Shown: positions 21,761-31,571 of the stretch, piece after piece | Layout of the letters: the number at the start of each line of letters is the position of its first letter | Numbering within the stretch: position 1 is the first letter of the stretch | Translations under genes and position numbers: made by a program | Assembly (NCBI GenBank): GCA_009809945.1 | Contig: WTPW01000314.1 | Location: 346,174 to 410,173 of the forward strand | Direction: 5' to 3' | DNA length: 64,000 bases | Origin: Gigaspora margarita | Lineage: Eukaryota; Glomeromycota; Glomeromycetes; Diversisporales; Gigasporaceae | The notes under the pieces: model-generated | Seen by the model: only the letters and a program-made list of their open reading frames with translations | Databases searched by the model: none | Told to the model about the DNA's origin: nothing

Positions 21761-22730
21761 TTTTTTTGGTTTCAAAGTGCTCATATTGGAGGATAATTTT
21801 TATTCAGTTTAATCATCAGAAATTACATAGGAATAAGAGTACAACTAGCTACACATATACTTTTGGTGTCTAATTTAAGTAGTCACCCAAAGGTTCCACA
21901 CTAGCTGCTATACCTGCAACCCAACTGCAGGAATTGCCTATTTAAACTCTCTGATTTTGTCTGCTCCTTGACCAATCTCAACTGATTTACCAGGCATCTG
22001 CAATATAACACAAGTTAGTCCAGACACCCAGATTTCTTTAATATATCTTTTAGGCTAGTTTATTCTCAACAGGAAACTTGGTAAAACATTTTCTGTTCTA
22101 CACAGATATTATCTACTTTTCAGTAACTTACACATTCACTAAGGCTTACACTTGGGATCAGGGCTAACTATTAAACCCCTACTATTACCTACTTCTGCCC
22201 TTGTAAGGTTCACTTCAATTCCAATACTCACTACCACCTTTCTATTGGTCCTTTCTCAGTATTTCCAAACTTCAAAACCAGTTAGCTTGAAAGGGTCAGT
22301 CAGTCCAGCTTTAAGCACCAAATGGACTCCCTCCCCTTGGTACATGCTATTAAAATACATATCTTTTTCTTTTAGTGCAGCACCAGCAGCCAGGCTAGTA
22401 GACTTCCTTCTCGAGAGTCTTGTCATCTGGTTCTTTGGCTCCAGTTTCTAATATTCTGGTTTTGGTAGCACCATCAAAGATTTTTGCTATCTTCTTACTC
22501 GGAACTTGCAAATTGAATTTCTATTTTTCTAGTTCTTGGGTTTTTGTATACCTGAAAGCTCCTATTTGAGGTAGTGTACAAAGGCTTACAAGTAGTGTAC
22601 CCAATCGACCAATGAGAAACAGTTACCAGAACCCAAATCTATTTTTCAAAGTGTTGCAAGTGGGATTTGAACCCTAGACCTGCTACTTGGGGGTAACAAC
22701 TTACCAACTTCTCTAAGTTATCATACTCTT
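21761..22730 (-). mobile_element. tRNA-headed retroposon (SINE-like), copy D
   Basis: Read on the minus strand. The head (about 22650-22730) has an A-box-like TAGAGAAGTTGG and a B box GGTTCAAATCC (complement of 22663-22673). The body is about 870 bp, then an A run (T tract 21761-21767 on the + strand). Flanks TGCAGTTGTTAAATT (21746-21760) and TGCAGTTGTCAAATT (22731-22745) match at 14 of 15 bases, a convincing target duplication of LINE-type insertion. The head lacks a pairable 5' acceptor strand, so it is not a tRNA gene. The body includes a protein-like segment (22143-22530). Confidence 0.75.
22143..22530 (-). pseudogene. Unknown protein-like frame inside retroposon D
   Basis: Minus-strand frame: LQVPSKKIAKIFDGATKTR, then ILETGAKEPDDKTLEKE; a +1 shift near 22395; then SLAAGAALKEKDMYFN, GEGVHLVLKAGLTDPFKL, one stop (TGA after EVWKY), then TNRKVVVSIGIEVNLTR and AEVGNSRGLIVSPDPKC. 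About 130 residues with normal composition, unlike the AT-driven ORFs nearby. I do not recognise the family. It could be a captured gene fragment or a retrotransposon product carried by the SINE-like element. One stop and one shift make it non-functional as it stands. Confidence 0.4.
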
Positions 22731-22924
22731 TGCAGTTGTCAAATTATAAAAAATATGCTTTGTATATTTTATATAATTTTTGGTATAGCGCATAATATGT
22801 AGCTAAAAACTTATATAATTTGTATAATTTACAATTTACTAAATGCATAATTTGACTATCCTTATGTCATAATTCTAGACACCCTATGCCAGGTCTATAG
22901 TAAAATGTCCAAAATTATATAATA

Positions 22925-23115
22925 TGAAATTAATGATTGTTATTATATGAGTATGTAGTGAATAACCATAGCCAAAGGCCACAGGTTATTCATATACCCA
23001 TACAACAACTATATTATTTTATGGTATCTGAAGTACAATCCTGTACAATAACCAAATATAAAAAGCATGGGTTGTTATATAAGACCCATGGGATAATGCT
23101 TATAAATTATCAAAT
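22925..23115 (+). repeat. Dispersed repeat, copy 1 (partner 57255-57475)
   Basis: Shares GGTTATTC.., ACCCATA, GTATCTGA, CTGTACAATAA, AAAAGCATG and AAGACCCATG in the same order and spacing with 57365-57475. The 57-kb copy shows that the left part is a hairpin (GTGAATAACCC... / ...GGTTATTCCAC). It is probably a MITE. Confidence 0.6.
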
Positions 23116-23304
23116 TTTTATATCTTAGATGTTTTGTATAATTAAGCAAAAGGATATTCTAGAAATATAATGAATTTGATTAGGGAGCTAATGGAAATCA
23201 GCTGATTTTTTGGTACTTGGATGCATTAGCCAAATTATTAGATATAATTCTGGCCAAAATTATAAAAAATTTTTTAATTAAAATTTTAAATTTGAAAAAA
23301 TGCG

Positions 23305-23628
23305 TTTGTCACCAGCAGTGACTATCACCGGAACATGATCGACCAATTAGATCTTGTAATGTTATGATCAAAACAAAACAAAGCGTCAAAACTTACTATT
23401 GTTAGGGTCAGTATTAGAGCCATAGTTAGAGTTGGGGTAAAGCTTAGTATATAGTAAAATTTTGCAAGGAATTTTTTTTCGCATAAAAAAAAGTAGATTC
23501 ATAGACAAAATTTTAAGTTAGAAGCGATTTTTCAAAAAAATCAAAGTTTTTGTGTTTTTCACATTACACATGATCCTTTGATCTAATTGGTCGATCACAT
23601 TCTGGTGACTGTTACCACCGGTGACAAA
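23305..23628. mobile_element. MITE, TTTGTCACC family
   Basis: TIR TTTGTCACC (23305) / GGTGACAAA (to 23628) continues inward as ATGATCGACCAATTAGATC on the left and its near complement on the right. The centre has TTGTTAGGGTCAGTATTAGA and GCAAGGAATTTTTTTTCG. A second copy lies at 27050-27378. No ORF. Confidence 0.75.
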
Positions 23629-24539
23629 TAGATTCACTCTATAAATTTATATATAAATTTATATCAAATAACTTTTGATCTTTTGGACCAATTTGGATAA
23701 TTTAACTACCAAAATAATCCTCTCAAAGAAAGGATTCTAACAAATCTAAAATAATTAAAATCCAATTACAATTTGTATTACTATAAATATTATAATATTT
23801 TAATAAATACTATATAATATTATATAAATCTAAATTGATCTTATAATCTAGTAAGAGGAGCGCCATTTATCATCTGTTTTTTTGCTACTAAGAGGCTACC
23901 CCCTACCCCCCACCTGATCATCAAACACTGCGATTTGATTGGCTAAAATTATAAATTTTTAAAATTTTTTAAATTTTAATATTAAATAACCCTTGAACCA
24001 GTGATCCGTTTTGGATGATTTTACTACCAAAATGCTCGCCTCAATGAGGCGATTCNAACGAGCCTAAAATCNTNAAANTCNNATNACNGGATCCNNAGAT
24101 CNTTATAGATTTGTATTGCTTTAATTATATAATTTTCGTATATATTAAAAATTATTATTAAAGAGCTTATAAACTTTAATATTAAATAATTCTTGAACCA
24201 GTGATCCGATTTGGGTGATTTTACTACCAAAATGCTCGTCTCAATGAGACAATTCTAATGAACCTAAAATCATTAAATTCTTATTACGGGATCCAGAGAT
24301 CATTATAGATTTGTATTATTTTTAATATATTACAGTTGTCCTCCTATATAATCACCTACTTTATTTGAGGTTTTTTGGTGATTATGTAGAGGTGTAACTG
24401 AATAGAATTACTTCTATATAATCACATACTATAAAATAAAATATATAATGTGATTTTAAAGAAGTAAATAAAAAATTTATATTTAATTTTTAATAGTGTT
24501 CATAGATCTAGTCTGAAGTCTGCAGACTGTCTAAGTCTA

Positions 24540-26515
24540 AATATATTTATATGTATTTTTTGGTGCTAAACAAGTTTACTTAGTGTATGTAGTTGGAATT
24601 AATTAGTAAAATTTTGCGAATCATAATATTTTATAGAATTTTATTAATAAAATTCTATAAAATCTAATAATTTAAGTCCTGTGAATCGATAGCGTAGTGG
24701 TTGTGCTCCCAGGACATTAGCTGTTCCTCACGCAAAGTCACTGGTTCAAGTCTTACGAAAGACTGAAGAATATTAATTTTTACGTTTGGCCATGAGACGG
24801 ATATACTTGAACTAGGATGCTAGGACCACGTGTCGCAGCACAGCCACTTAAGAAAATTTCTTCAGGTTGGGTCCCTAATTAGGAAAAGGTAAATTTGGTT
24901 AAATCCCCTAGTTGAAATAGAATGGGTCGGCGAATTACAGTCAGCTGGACATATAAGGAAAATGGTAAATCTGGTTAAATCCCCTAGTTGAAATAAGATG
25001 GGTCAGTGGATTACAGTCAGCTGGACTTAATGAACACAAGGCATATTCTGATTAAATCCCCTAGTAAAAGCAGATCAACTGGTTGTAAACCGGTTGGAAC
25101 AATTAGGAAAGTCCCTCGAAGAAAAACTGGTCCTGAACCAAACTCGGAAGGAAGTACCTGGGGCAGATGAAAAAAGGCTCTATACAAGCATGCTAGCGGA
25201 GTCACTTAACTCCTTAAAGTTGATCTATAGACACCAACGAACGGGCGAGGCGCACTGGGTGACAGGCCCGCTGGACTCAGCTAGGGAAATCAGATGAAGG
25301 AGGGGAGGGGCAGATTAGACTTCATAGGACAATACAATAGATTAGGAAATAAGTTGTAGCACACAATGTAGGGGACTCGTGAGGTCCCTGTGATCACTGA
25401 ATAATGGTTAATAAAAGACCACAAACAGCGGATTCGGGAGATTGTGCCTGAATAAATTTAAAAAAAAAATCTTATAATTCACAAATTTTTATTAAGTAAC
25501 TCTAACTTTATTCACTAAGTAAACTTGTTTAACACCTAAAAATACATCTAATCAGCAGAATTATTTTTATATTACTTAAAATTTAGAGAATAGATGCATA
25601 ATTTGGATTTTTGATCAAAAAAGTCAAATTTAAGCATTTTTTCTCCAAATTTCAAGTAAAATAAAAAATATTCTACCAATCTAATATATTTTTAGGTGCT
25701 GAACAAGTGTACTTAGTGCATCATATTAGAATTAATTAGTAAAATTTTGTGAATCATAAGATTTTATAGAATTTTGTTAATAAAATTCTATAAAATCTTA
25801 TAATTCACAAAATTTTACTAATTAACTCTAATTAATGCACTAAGAAATTTGTTCAGCACCTGAAAATACATTAAATCAGCAGAATTATTTTTATTTTACT
25901 TGAAAATTGGAGAATAGATGCTTAAATTTGGCTTTTTTGATCAAAAATCCAAAATTATGCATCTATTCTCTAAATTCCAAGTAAAATAAAAATAATTCTA
26001 CTGATTTAATGTATTTTTAGATACTGAACAAGTTTACTTAGTGCATAAAGTTAGGATTAATTAGTGAAATCTTGTGAATAATAAGATTTCATAGAATTCT
26101 ATTAATAAAATTCTATAAAATCTTATGATTTACAAAATTTCACTAATTAATTCTAACAAAATGCACTAAGTAAACTTGTTAAGCACCTAAAAATACATTA
26201 GGTCAGCAGAATATTTTTTACTTTACTTGAATTATGGAAAAATGATGCTTAAATTTGGCTTTTTTGATCAAAAATTCAAAATTATGCATCTACTCTCTAA
26301 AATTTAAGTAAAATAAAAATAATTATACCGATTTGATGTATTTTTAGGTGCTGAACAAGTTTGCTTAATGCATAAAGTTAGAATTATAAGATTTTATAGA
26401 ATTTTATTAATAAAATTCTATAAAATCTTATAATTCGCAAAATTTTACTAATTAATTCTAACTACATGCACTAAATAAACTTGTTAAGCACCAAAAAATA
26501 CATTAAATATATTTA
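24540..26515. repeat. Palindromic satellite, about 300-350-bp unit, four copies
   Basis: Each unit holds two hairpins: one centred on AGAATTTTATTAATAAAATTC (near 24648, 25777, 26105, 26406) with TAGTAAAATTTTG... arms, and one centred on AAATTTGGCTTTTTTGATCA with TATGCATCTATTCTCTAA arms. GGTGCTGAACAAGTTTACTT recurs in both orientations. Spacing is 328 and 301 bp, and about 350 bp once the SINE-like insertion is removed. The word AACAAGTTTACTTA also occurs in the MITEs at 53664 and 54425. Confidence 0.75.
24675..25469 (+). mobile_element. tRNA-headed retroposon (SINE-like), copy A
   Basis: Head with A box TAGCGTAGTGG (24690-24700) and B box GGTTCAAGTCT (24743-24753). The body is clearly more GC-rich than its surroundings. 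Inside is a direct repeat of about 70 bp (about 24890-24950 and 24957-25023, both with TTAAATCCCCTAGTTGAAAT). The tail is AATAAATTT plus 10 A (to 25469). Flanks AATCTAATAATTTA (24661-24674) and AATCTTATAATTCA (25468-25481) match at 12 of 14. It is inserted in a palindromic satellite unit whose sister copies lack it, which proves the insertion. Confidence 0.8.
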
Positions 26516-27049
26516 NACTNNNACCAGTTTGCAGACTTTGGACCAGATCTGAACCAAACTCAGACTTGATAAAAAGTCTAAATATAAAAGTCTTAGACTC
26601 AGACTTGACTATAGTCTGGTTCAGGTCCGGTCTGTAGGAGCATTATGTTCAATAAAAAATGCGATTTTAAAGAAGTATTTTTCTTAATAAATTCATTTAA
26701 AAAAATTCTTATAAAATGTGATAGTGACTATACTATTAATGTGACAATATAAAGGTATTTTTAATATTAAAAAAAACACCTGCATAAAATCATGTGATTA
26801 TATAGAGGTTGTGATTATATGGGAGGTGATTATATGGGAGGACGACTGTATATTAAAATAACACAAATCTATAATGATCTCTGGATTCTGTGATCAGAAT
26901 TTAACAATTTTAGGTTCATTAGAATAGTCTCATTGAGACGAGCATTTTGGTAGTAAAATCATCCAAAATGGATGACTAGTTCAAGAGTTATTTAATATTA
27001 AAGTTTATAAGATCTTTAATAATATATATGAAAATTTAGAATTAATCAT

Positions 27050-27378
27050 TTTGTAACCGTAGGTTACTGTAACCCATAACTAAGATCAGGTGTAATGTGA
27101 CTATCAAAACAACTTTTCTATAAGAATAAACCTATGCAATTAAGATTAGGGTTAGCGTGAAGCTAGGGGTTAGAGTAAGGCTATAGTATCTTAAAATTTA
27201 GCAAGGAATTTTTTTTGTTAGTACCCGAAAGGTAGTTTCCTATGTGAAATTTTAAGTTAGAAGCAATTTTTGACAAAACGAACACTTGCTTTGACTCTTC
27301 CCAAATGTGTAATGTTATACCTGATCTTAGAATTCGATTGGTTTATTGGAATGCGGTTACAGTAACCACGGTTACAAA
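27050..27378. mobile_element. MITE, TTTGTAACC copy (relative of 23305-23628)
   Basis: TIR TTTGTAACC ... GGTTACAAA, with GGTTACTGTAACC / GGTTACAGTAACC next to it. It shares GCAAGGAATTTTTTTT and AATTTTAAGTTAGAAGC with the copy at 23305. The centre reads AGATTAGGGTTAGCGTG and AGGGGTTAGAG. It is inserted between two units of the right arm of the large foldback. Confidence 0.75.
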
Positions 27379-27860
27379 TTTATTAACTCATGAAAATAAT
27401 ATAATTAAAGCAGTACAATCTATAACGATCTTGGGATCCTGTGATTGGATTTTGATGGTTTTAGGCTCTTGGAATCGCCTCATTGAGGCGAGCATTTTAG
27501 TAGTAAAATTATCCAAAACGGATCACTGGTTCAAGAGTTATTTAATATTAAATTTTAAATTTTTTAAAAATTTTTAAAAATTTTAATAATTTTAGCCAAT
27601 CAAAAGTTATCTGCTATTAGGACCTGATAATTGTCTGACCCTCCCCCCACTCTAAAAATCAGATGATAAATGGTGCTCCCCTAATTGGATTTAATGATTT
27701 AGGGCTTGTTAAAATCCTCTCTTTAAGAGAATTATTTTTGTTATTAAATTATCTAAAATGGTTTAATAGATCAAAAGCTAGATAATGTTAAAATTTTTTA
27801 TTAATTAATATATAAATTTTTTGTACAATTTGATTGGCCAATAAGGTGTCAAATGTGGCT

Positions 27861-28228
27861 GGGTGGAGTAGCCCTTTAAGAAATAGAAATTACCTAATTT
27901 ATAATAGCTCACTTAATAGATAGTAATTTGATTAAGATAATGAATAAACTTTAAATTAATTCTAAAAGATTATATAAGTTACTGAAATTGCATAATTGAG
28001 AAAATTTATATATAAAATTATATAATTCACATTGATCATATAATTGACCCTAGTAGAACTTGAATAATCTATATAAGCTTATAAATATTAAATATGAATG
28101 GAAAAATTTTACCTTTTTTTGAATTATATCATTCTCAAAAAAAAAATCAGAACTACTTTCTCTAAAAAAAATAATAAAAAATAGAACTATATTTTACATT
28201 TTCTAAAAAAAAAATTATTTTATAATTT
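27861..28228. other. AT-rich spacer, nothing recognised
   Basis: Ends at the left target duplication of the next retroposon (TACTAGCAAATTACA, 28229-28243). Confidence 0.4.
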
Positions 28229-28243
28229 TACTAGCAAATTACA

Positions 28244-28848
28244 CCTTTTTTTTTATTCCTTTCACTTCTAATTCCAACAATGCTACTCCACTAACAATTA
28301 AACCAATTATGTATGTAATAGAGCGCAGTCATTGAGGCATCCACTTGTGGTTAGGGCATAACTTTAAACTACTACCACTACTGTCTGAACCCAACTATTG
28401 TATGCACTACTTGTGCTCTTTTCAGGAGTATATATTCTTGGTCCGCAAAGTTAGTACTACTAGAAAATCCAAGTCTAAATGGGTGTGTCCATAATATAGA
28501 TATTCCAGGTCTCTGTTTTCCTATAGTATTTTAGTTCTGCCTATTTCTATCTAGATTTATCATTGCTTTGCCATTTATCCTTTAGAAGTTGCACTAGCAG
28601 CTTGACTCCCATAAAGTTCGTATACCATCGATATGGCTCAGAAACAACTAGTTCTATTGTTATGGCCTGGACGCCGCTACCAACAAGCTGTTACAAGATT
28701 CTCATAGCCATATAGCTAAGTTGGTGACTTCAGTTATACCAAATTGGGTTCTAACTCAAAATTCAATTTTGCTCTTAGGCAGATTCAAACTGGCAACCTT
28801 CGATTAGTGATCTTGGAGCTTAGCTACTAAGCTATCAACCCTAAGGTC
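28244..28848 (-). mobile_element. tRNA-headed retroposon (SINE-like), copy C
   Basis: Read on the minus strand: head with A box TAGCTTAGTAG and B-box-like AGTTTGAATCT (complement of 28781-28791), a body of about 500 bp, then A9 (T run about 28246-28254). Flanks TACTAGCAAATTACA (28229-28243) and TACTAACATATTACA (28849-28863) agree at 13 of 15. The head differs from the other three copies, so it belongs to another family or is old. No ORF of note. Confidence 0.7.
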
Positions 28849-28999
28849 TACTAACATATTACAAATATAAGATTTATAAAACCTTATTCTATTAATATTA
28901 TTTTAAATATAGGCTTCTAGTTATTACTATTTTCAAATATAAATTTTTTATCCAATATCTACTTTTTAAATATAACTTTTTTTTTAAAAAAAGGACCTA

Positions 29000-29930
29000 T
29001 AGTGGTCTACCATATTATTGTAGACACTTTTTAAAAATTTATTACTCAGGATTGGGTAAGTAAAACAGCACAAAATTTATATCATATGTTCGGTAGATCA
29101 CAAAATATAATATACTAAAATTTGTGTAATTTAATTAAATTTTATAAAAGTTATGCAAAAAAAACTGTAAACATGTTTTTTTTATTTGACTGAAAATCCA
29201 AATTCAAATTTTTTTTTTATATATATTTTTTTTTTACAAAAAAAAAACTATTTTCATTTTAATGCTTTATAGGTCCTTCTTTTGCTTTGATACAAGCAGC
29301 AACCCAATCAGGCATACTTGTAATTAGCTTATGTTAATACTCAGGTGGTACATCAATCCATGCCTTTTTAGGATGTCTGGGCCTTTTTTTTTGCCTCTGC
29401 CCCCACCTGACAAAACTCTTGAATAATTTTGCACTACAGATTTGCTGCCCCAACAGCTGCTGCAACAGTACAAACTGAATCACCTCGGTAGTGGCCATAA
29501 TTTATTGCATCCCTTTGGTTTTCTGTTAAATCTTTATAACTACTTATTGTTTTGTGAGAAAAAAAAAGATACGTATTATTATACCGATCTATTATACAAA
29601 CCTAGCCTTTTTTATACTGCTCAACATTGGGATAATTTCATACTATATATGGGTGAAATTTTAAGCTAATCTAAAACAAGTACGATCTTTAGTGAATTTT
29701 TTAGTAAATCCAGAAAAATCCAAAAATTGATTTTTGGTCAAATCCAAAAATGGAAGTTCATTAAATTTCCTGCATATCTTCCACATAATCTAATGAAATC
29801 GTGTGAAATTTTAGTATATTGTACCTTGAGAACTGCTTAAAACATAATATAAATTTTGTGCTATATTTACTTACCCAAACCCAACTTATAAATTTTTAAA
29901 AAGTGTCTACAATAATATAGTAGGCCACTG
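29000..29930 (-). mobile_element. Tc1-like element, internally deleted
   Basis: TIRs TAGTGGTCTACCATATTATT (29000) and CAGTGGCCTACTATATTATT (reverse complement ending 29930) continue as GTAGACACTTTTTAAAAATT on both sides. TA flanks at 28998-28999 and 29931-29932. Inside on the minus strand are the two ends of a Tc1 transposase joined together (29265-29550). Confidence 0.85.
29265..29550 (-). pseudogene. Tc1 transposase, N- and C-termini only
   Basis: Minus strand: DLTENQRDAINYGHYRGDSV then CTVAAAVGAANL, the helix-turn-helix start of Tc1-type transposases, up to about 29440. After a short Lys/Arg-rich stretch it reads KKAWIDVPPEY, stop, HKLITSMPDWVAACIKAKEG, the family's C-terminal tail (usually '..IPPEYL..L..SMP.R...VI.A.G'). 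The catalytic DDE core is missing. The intact enzyme is usually about 340 residues; about 90 remain. It probably arose by internal deletion, giving a non-autonomous copy. Confidence 0.8.
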
Positions 29931-29991
29931 TATATTAGCAATTTTTCAAATATGATCTCATATAGATTGTTTGGGTCCTATTCTAGTTATA

Positions 29992-30165
29992 TTGCATAAT
30001 TTATCTTATTCTATTGTATAATTTTGGATACCCTAGTCTATGGATATATACTAATCATATGATTTTTATATATCAATAATCACATAATAAAAATATCAAG
30101 TTAACTAGAGTGTCCAGAATAATGCAATATAATGAGATAAATTATACAAACAAACTGATCAATTA
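29992..30165. mobile_element. Small MITE with GCATAATT..CTGGACAC ends
   Basis: Left half (TTGCATAATTTATCTTATTC ... TACCCTAGTC) and right half (GACACTCTAG... reversed, GATAAATTATAC) are imperfect complements around about 30078. The motif GCATAAT..TG(G/A)ACAC(T/C)CTA also recurs at about 22865, 31108 and 31290. Confidence 0.55.
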
Positions 30166-30436
30166 TGTAATTTTTATTATTGTACAATATATTAATATAA
30201 TTAGTTCTATTCAAAATTTTTTTGATGTTTACTAAAAATTTTATATCAACTATACTTGTAAATTAAGTTCATTTATTTTTATTCATTTTTTATTTCAGAA
30301 CTTTTTGAAACTTATTTTTTGCCATTTTTCTTATTGTATATTTTATGTAATTAGTTTTATTTTTTAGAATTTTTTAGAAATTTACTAGCCTCAACTATTT
30401 ATAATCTAAGCTCATTCATTTTATACTTTGGAACTA

Positions 30437-30692
30437 TACATGGGGTGAGTCAATAGAAATCAAGCAAATTGTTTTTAATACTTTTTTTAAAAATTTAAAT
30501 CAAGATAATTTAACAAAAACTTGATCAAATTTAATAAAATTTTTTTAAATTAATTCTACAGGTTTATAAAATTAATTTAAAAAAATTGTTATCAAATTTG
30601 ATTAAATTTTTGTTAAGTTGTTTTTGTTCAAAGTTTCAAAAAAATTTTATTATAAAAAATTTGCTTGATTTCTATTGACTTACCCCCACATA
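30437..30692. mobile_element. MITE with GTCAATAGAAATCAAGCAAA ends
   Basis: CATGGGGTGAGTCAATAG on the left and TGTGGGGGTAAGTCAATAG in reverse on the right share GTCAATAGAAATCAAGCAAA. The arms continue as AT-rich complement. TA stands at both edges, so a Tc1/mariner-type origin is likely. Confidence 0.7.
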
Positions 30693-31031
30693 GTAACAAA
30701 ATTATTTTGGGTTTTGGGACCCAAAATTAAAAAATTTTTCTGAATTGTTTTTGATCTATTTTACTTAAACCTAAAATTTTTTGATATTTTTTTTTGAATA
30801 GACAAAAATATAAGAAATATAATTATATAAATTTTATTTGCTCTTTTTTATAAAAAATTTTAATTTATTTTACAAAACCCAAAATAGGCATTTTTCAAAA
30901 ATCAATTTTGGTGGCATCTTGGTTGAAACTTTTGAACTTATCTTTTATCACCAAAATTACAAATTTAAAAAATTGCCAAATAAAGTTAATATACTTCCAA
31001 CAACTAATTATATTTATTTATATAATTTATA

Positions 31032-31395
31032 CTTTTATTTGCTTGATTATTCAAAGTATATATAATGTGAAAAACTGGTAAATTATATGCATATTATGCT
31101 TTTGCATAATCCTGAACACTCTAACTTCAAGCTATTGAAGTAGAATTTTCTTATTTATTGACAAATCTATTCAATATAATTGATGAAATTTGTTAAAATA
31201 AATTCTGTGATTACTTTTATTTGCTTGATTATTCAAAGTATATATGATGTGAAAAATTGGTAAATTATGTGCATATTATGCTTTTGCATAATCCTGAACA
31301 CTCTAACTTCAAGCTATTGAAGTAGAATTTTCTTAATTATTGACAAATCTATTCAAAATAATTGATGAAATTTGTTAAAATAATTTCTGTGATTT
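31032..31395. repeat. Tandem duplication, 182-bp unit, two copies
   Basis: Unit 1 31032-31213 and unit 2 31214-31395, both starting CTTTTATTTGCTTGATTATT and containing TTTTGCATAATCCTGAACAC. Only a few differences are seen, so the duplication is fairly recent. Confidence 0.9.
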
Positions 31396-31571
31396 AGTAG
31401 AATTTATTTAAAAAAATTTTTATAAAATTCATTTAGATTATTGTTAAAAAATTTTCATTCAAAGTTTGAAAAAAAATTTTAACATCTTGTAAAAATAGCT
31501 ATAGCAAAAATTTTTTTAAAATTTAAATATAATTTTTTTGACAACTACTTGATAGAATTTGATAAAAATTT

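Larger units (their letters stand above)
24333..26848. mobile_element. Tc1/pogo-like element (composite, no transposase)
   Basis: TIRs CAGTTGTCCTCCTATATAAT / CAGTCGTCCTCCCATATAAT, then CACC on both sides (22 of 24 identical), flanked by TA at 24331-24332 and 26849-26850. The start CAGT and TA duplication fit the Tc1/mariner/pogo superfamily. The interior consists of a palindromic satellite, a SINE-like insertion and two short AGTCTGAAC-word arrays (24494-24540, 26515-26645). The array edge TAGTGTTCATAGATC at 24494 looks like a hAT end. It sits at the centre of the 23.64-27.86-kb foldback. Confidence 0.7.
23640..27860. mobile_element. Multi-unit foldback element, 4.2 kb
   Basis: Both halves carry the same three units in mirror order. 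Each unit is about 200 bp with 'GATC..TTTGGATGATTT(T)ACTACCAAAATG' followed by a short stem. Unit cores: left 23716, 24026, 24226; right about 26950, 27490, 27735. The stems read CCTCTCAAAGAAAGG, CGCCTCAATGAGGCG and CGTCTCAATGAGAC, with the matching versions on the right. An outer shared phrase AGCGCCATTTATCATCTG / CAGATGATAAATGGTGCT lies at 23862 and 27660-27680. The right arm is split by a MITE (27050-27378) and the centre by other insertions. The scattered Ns at 24055-24104 fall within one unit. Confidence 0.7.

Noticed and set aside
22152..22451. Plus-strand ORF of 99 codons
   Set aside because: Antisense to the better minus-strand frame; it is rich in Leu/Ser from complementary codons.
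22650..22735. tRNA gene on the minus strand
   Set aside because: B box is good, but the 5' strand does not pair with the 3' acceptor side and the anticodon arm is not closed; target duplications show it is the head of a retroposon.
24686..24760. tRNA gene
   Set aside because: A and B boxes present but no acceptor stem; inserted into a satellite unit with a poly(A)-tailed body.
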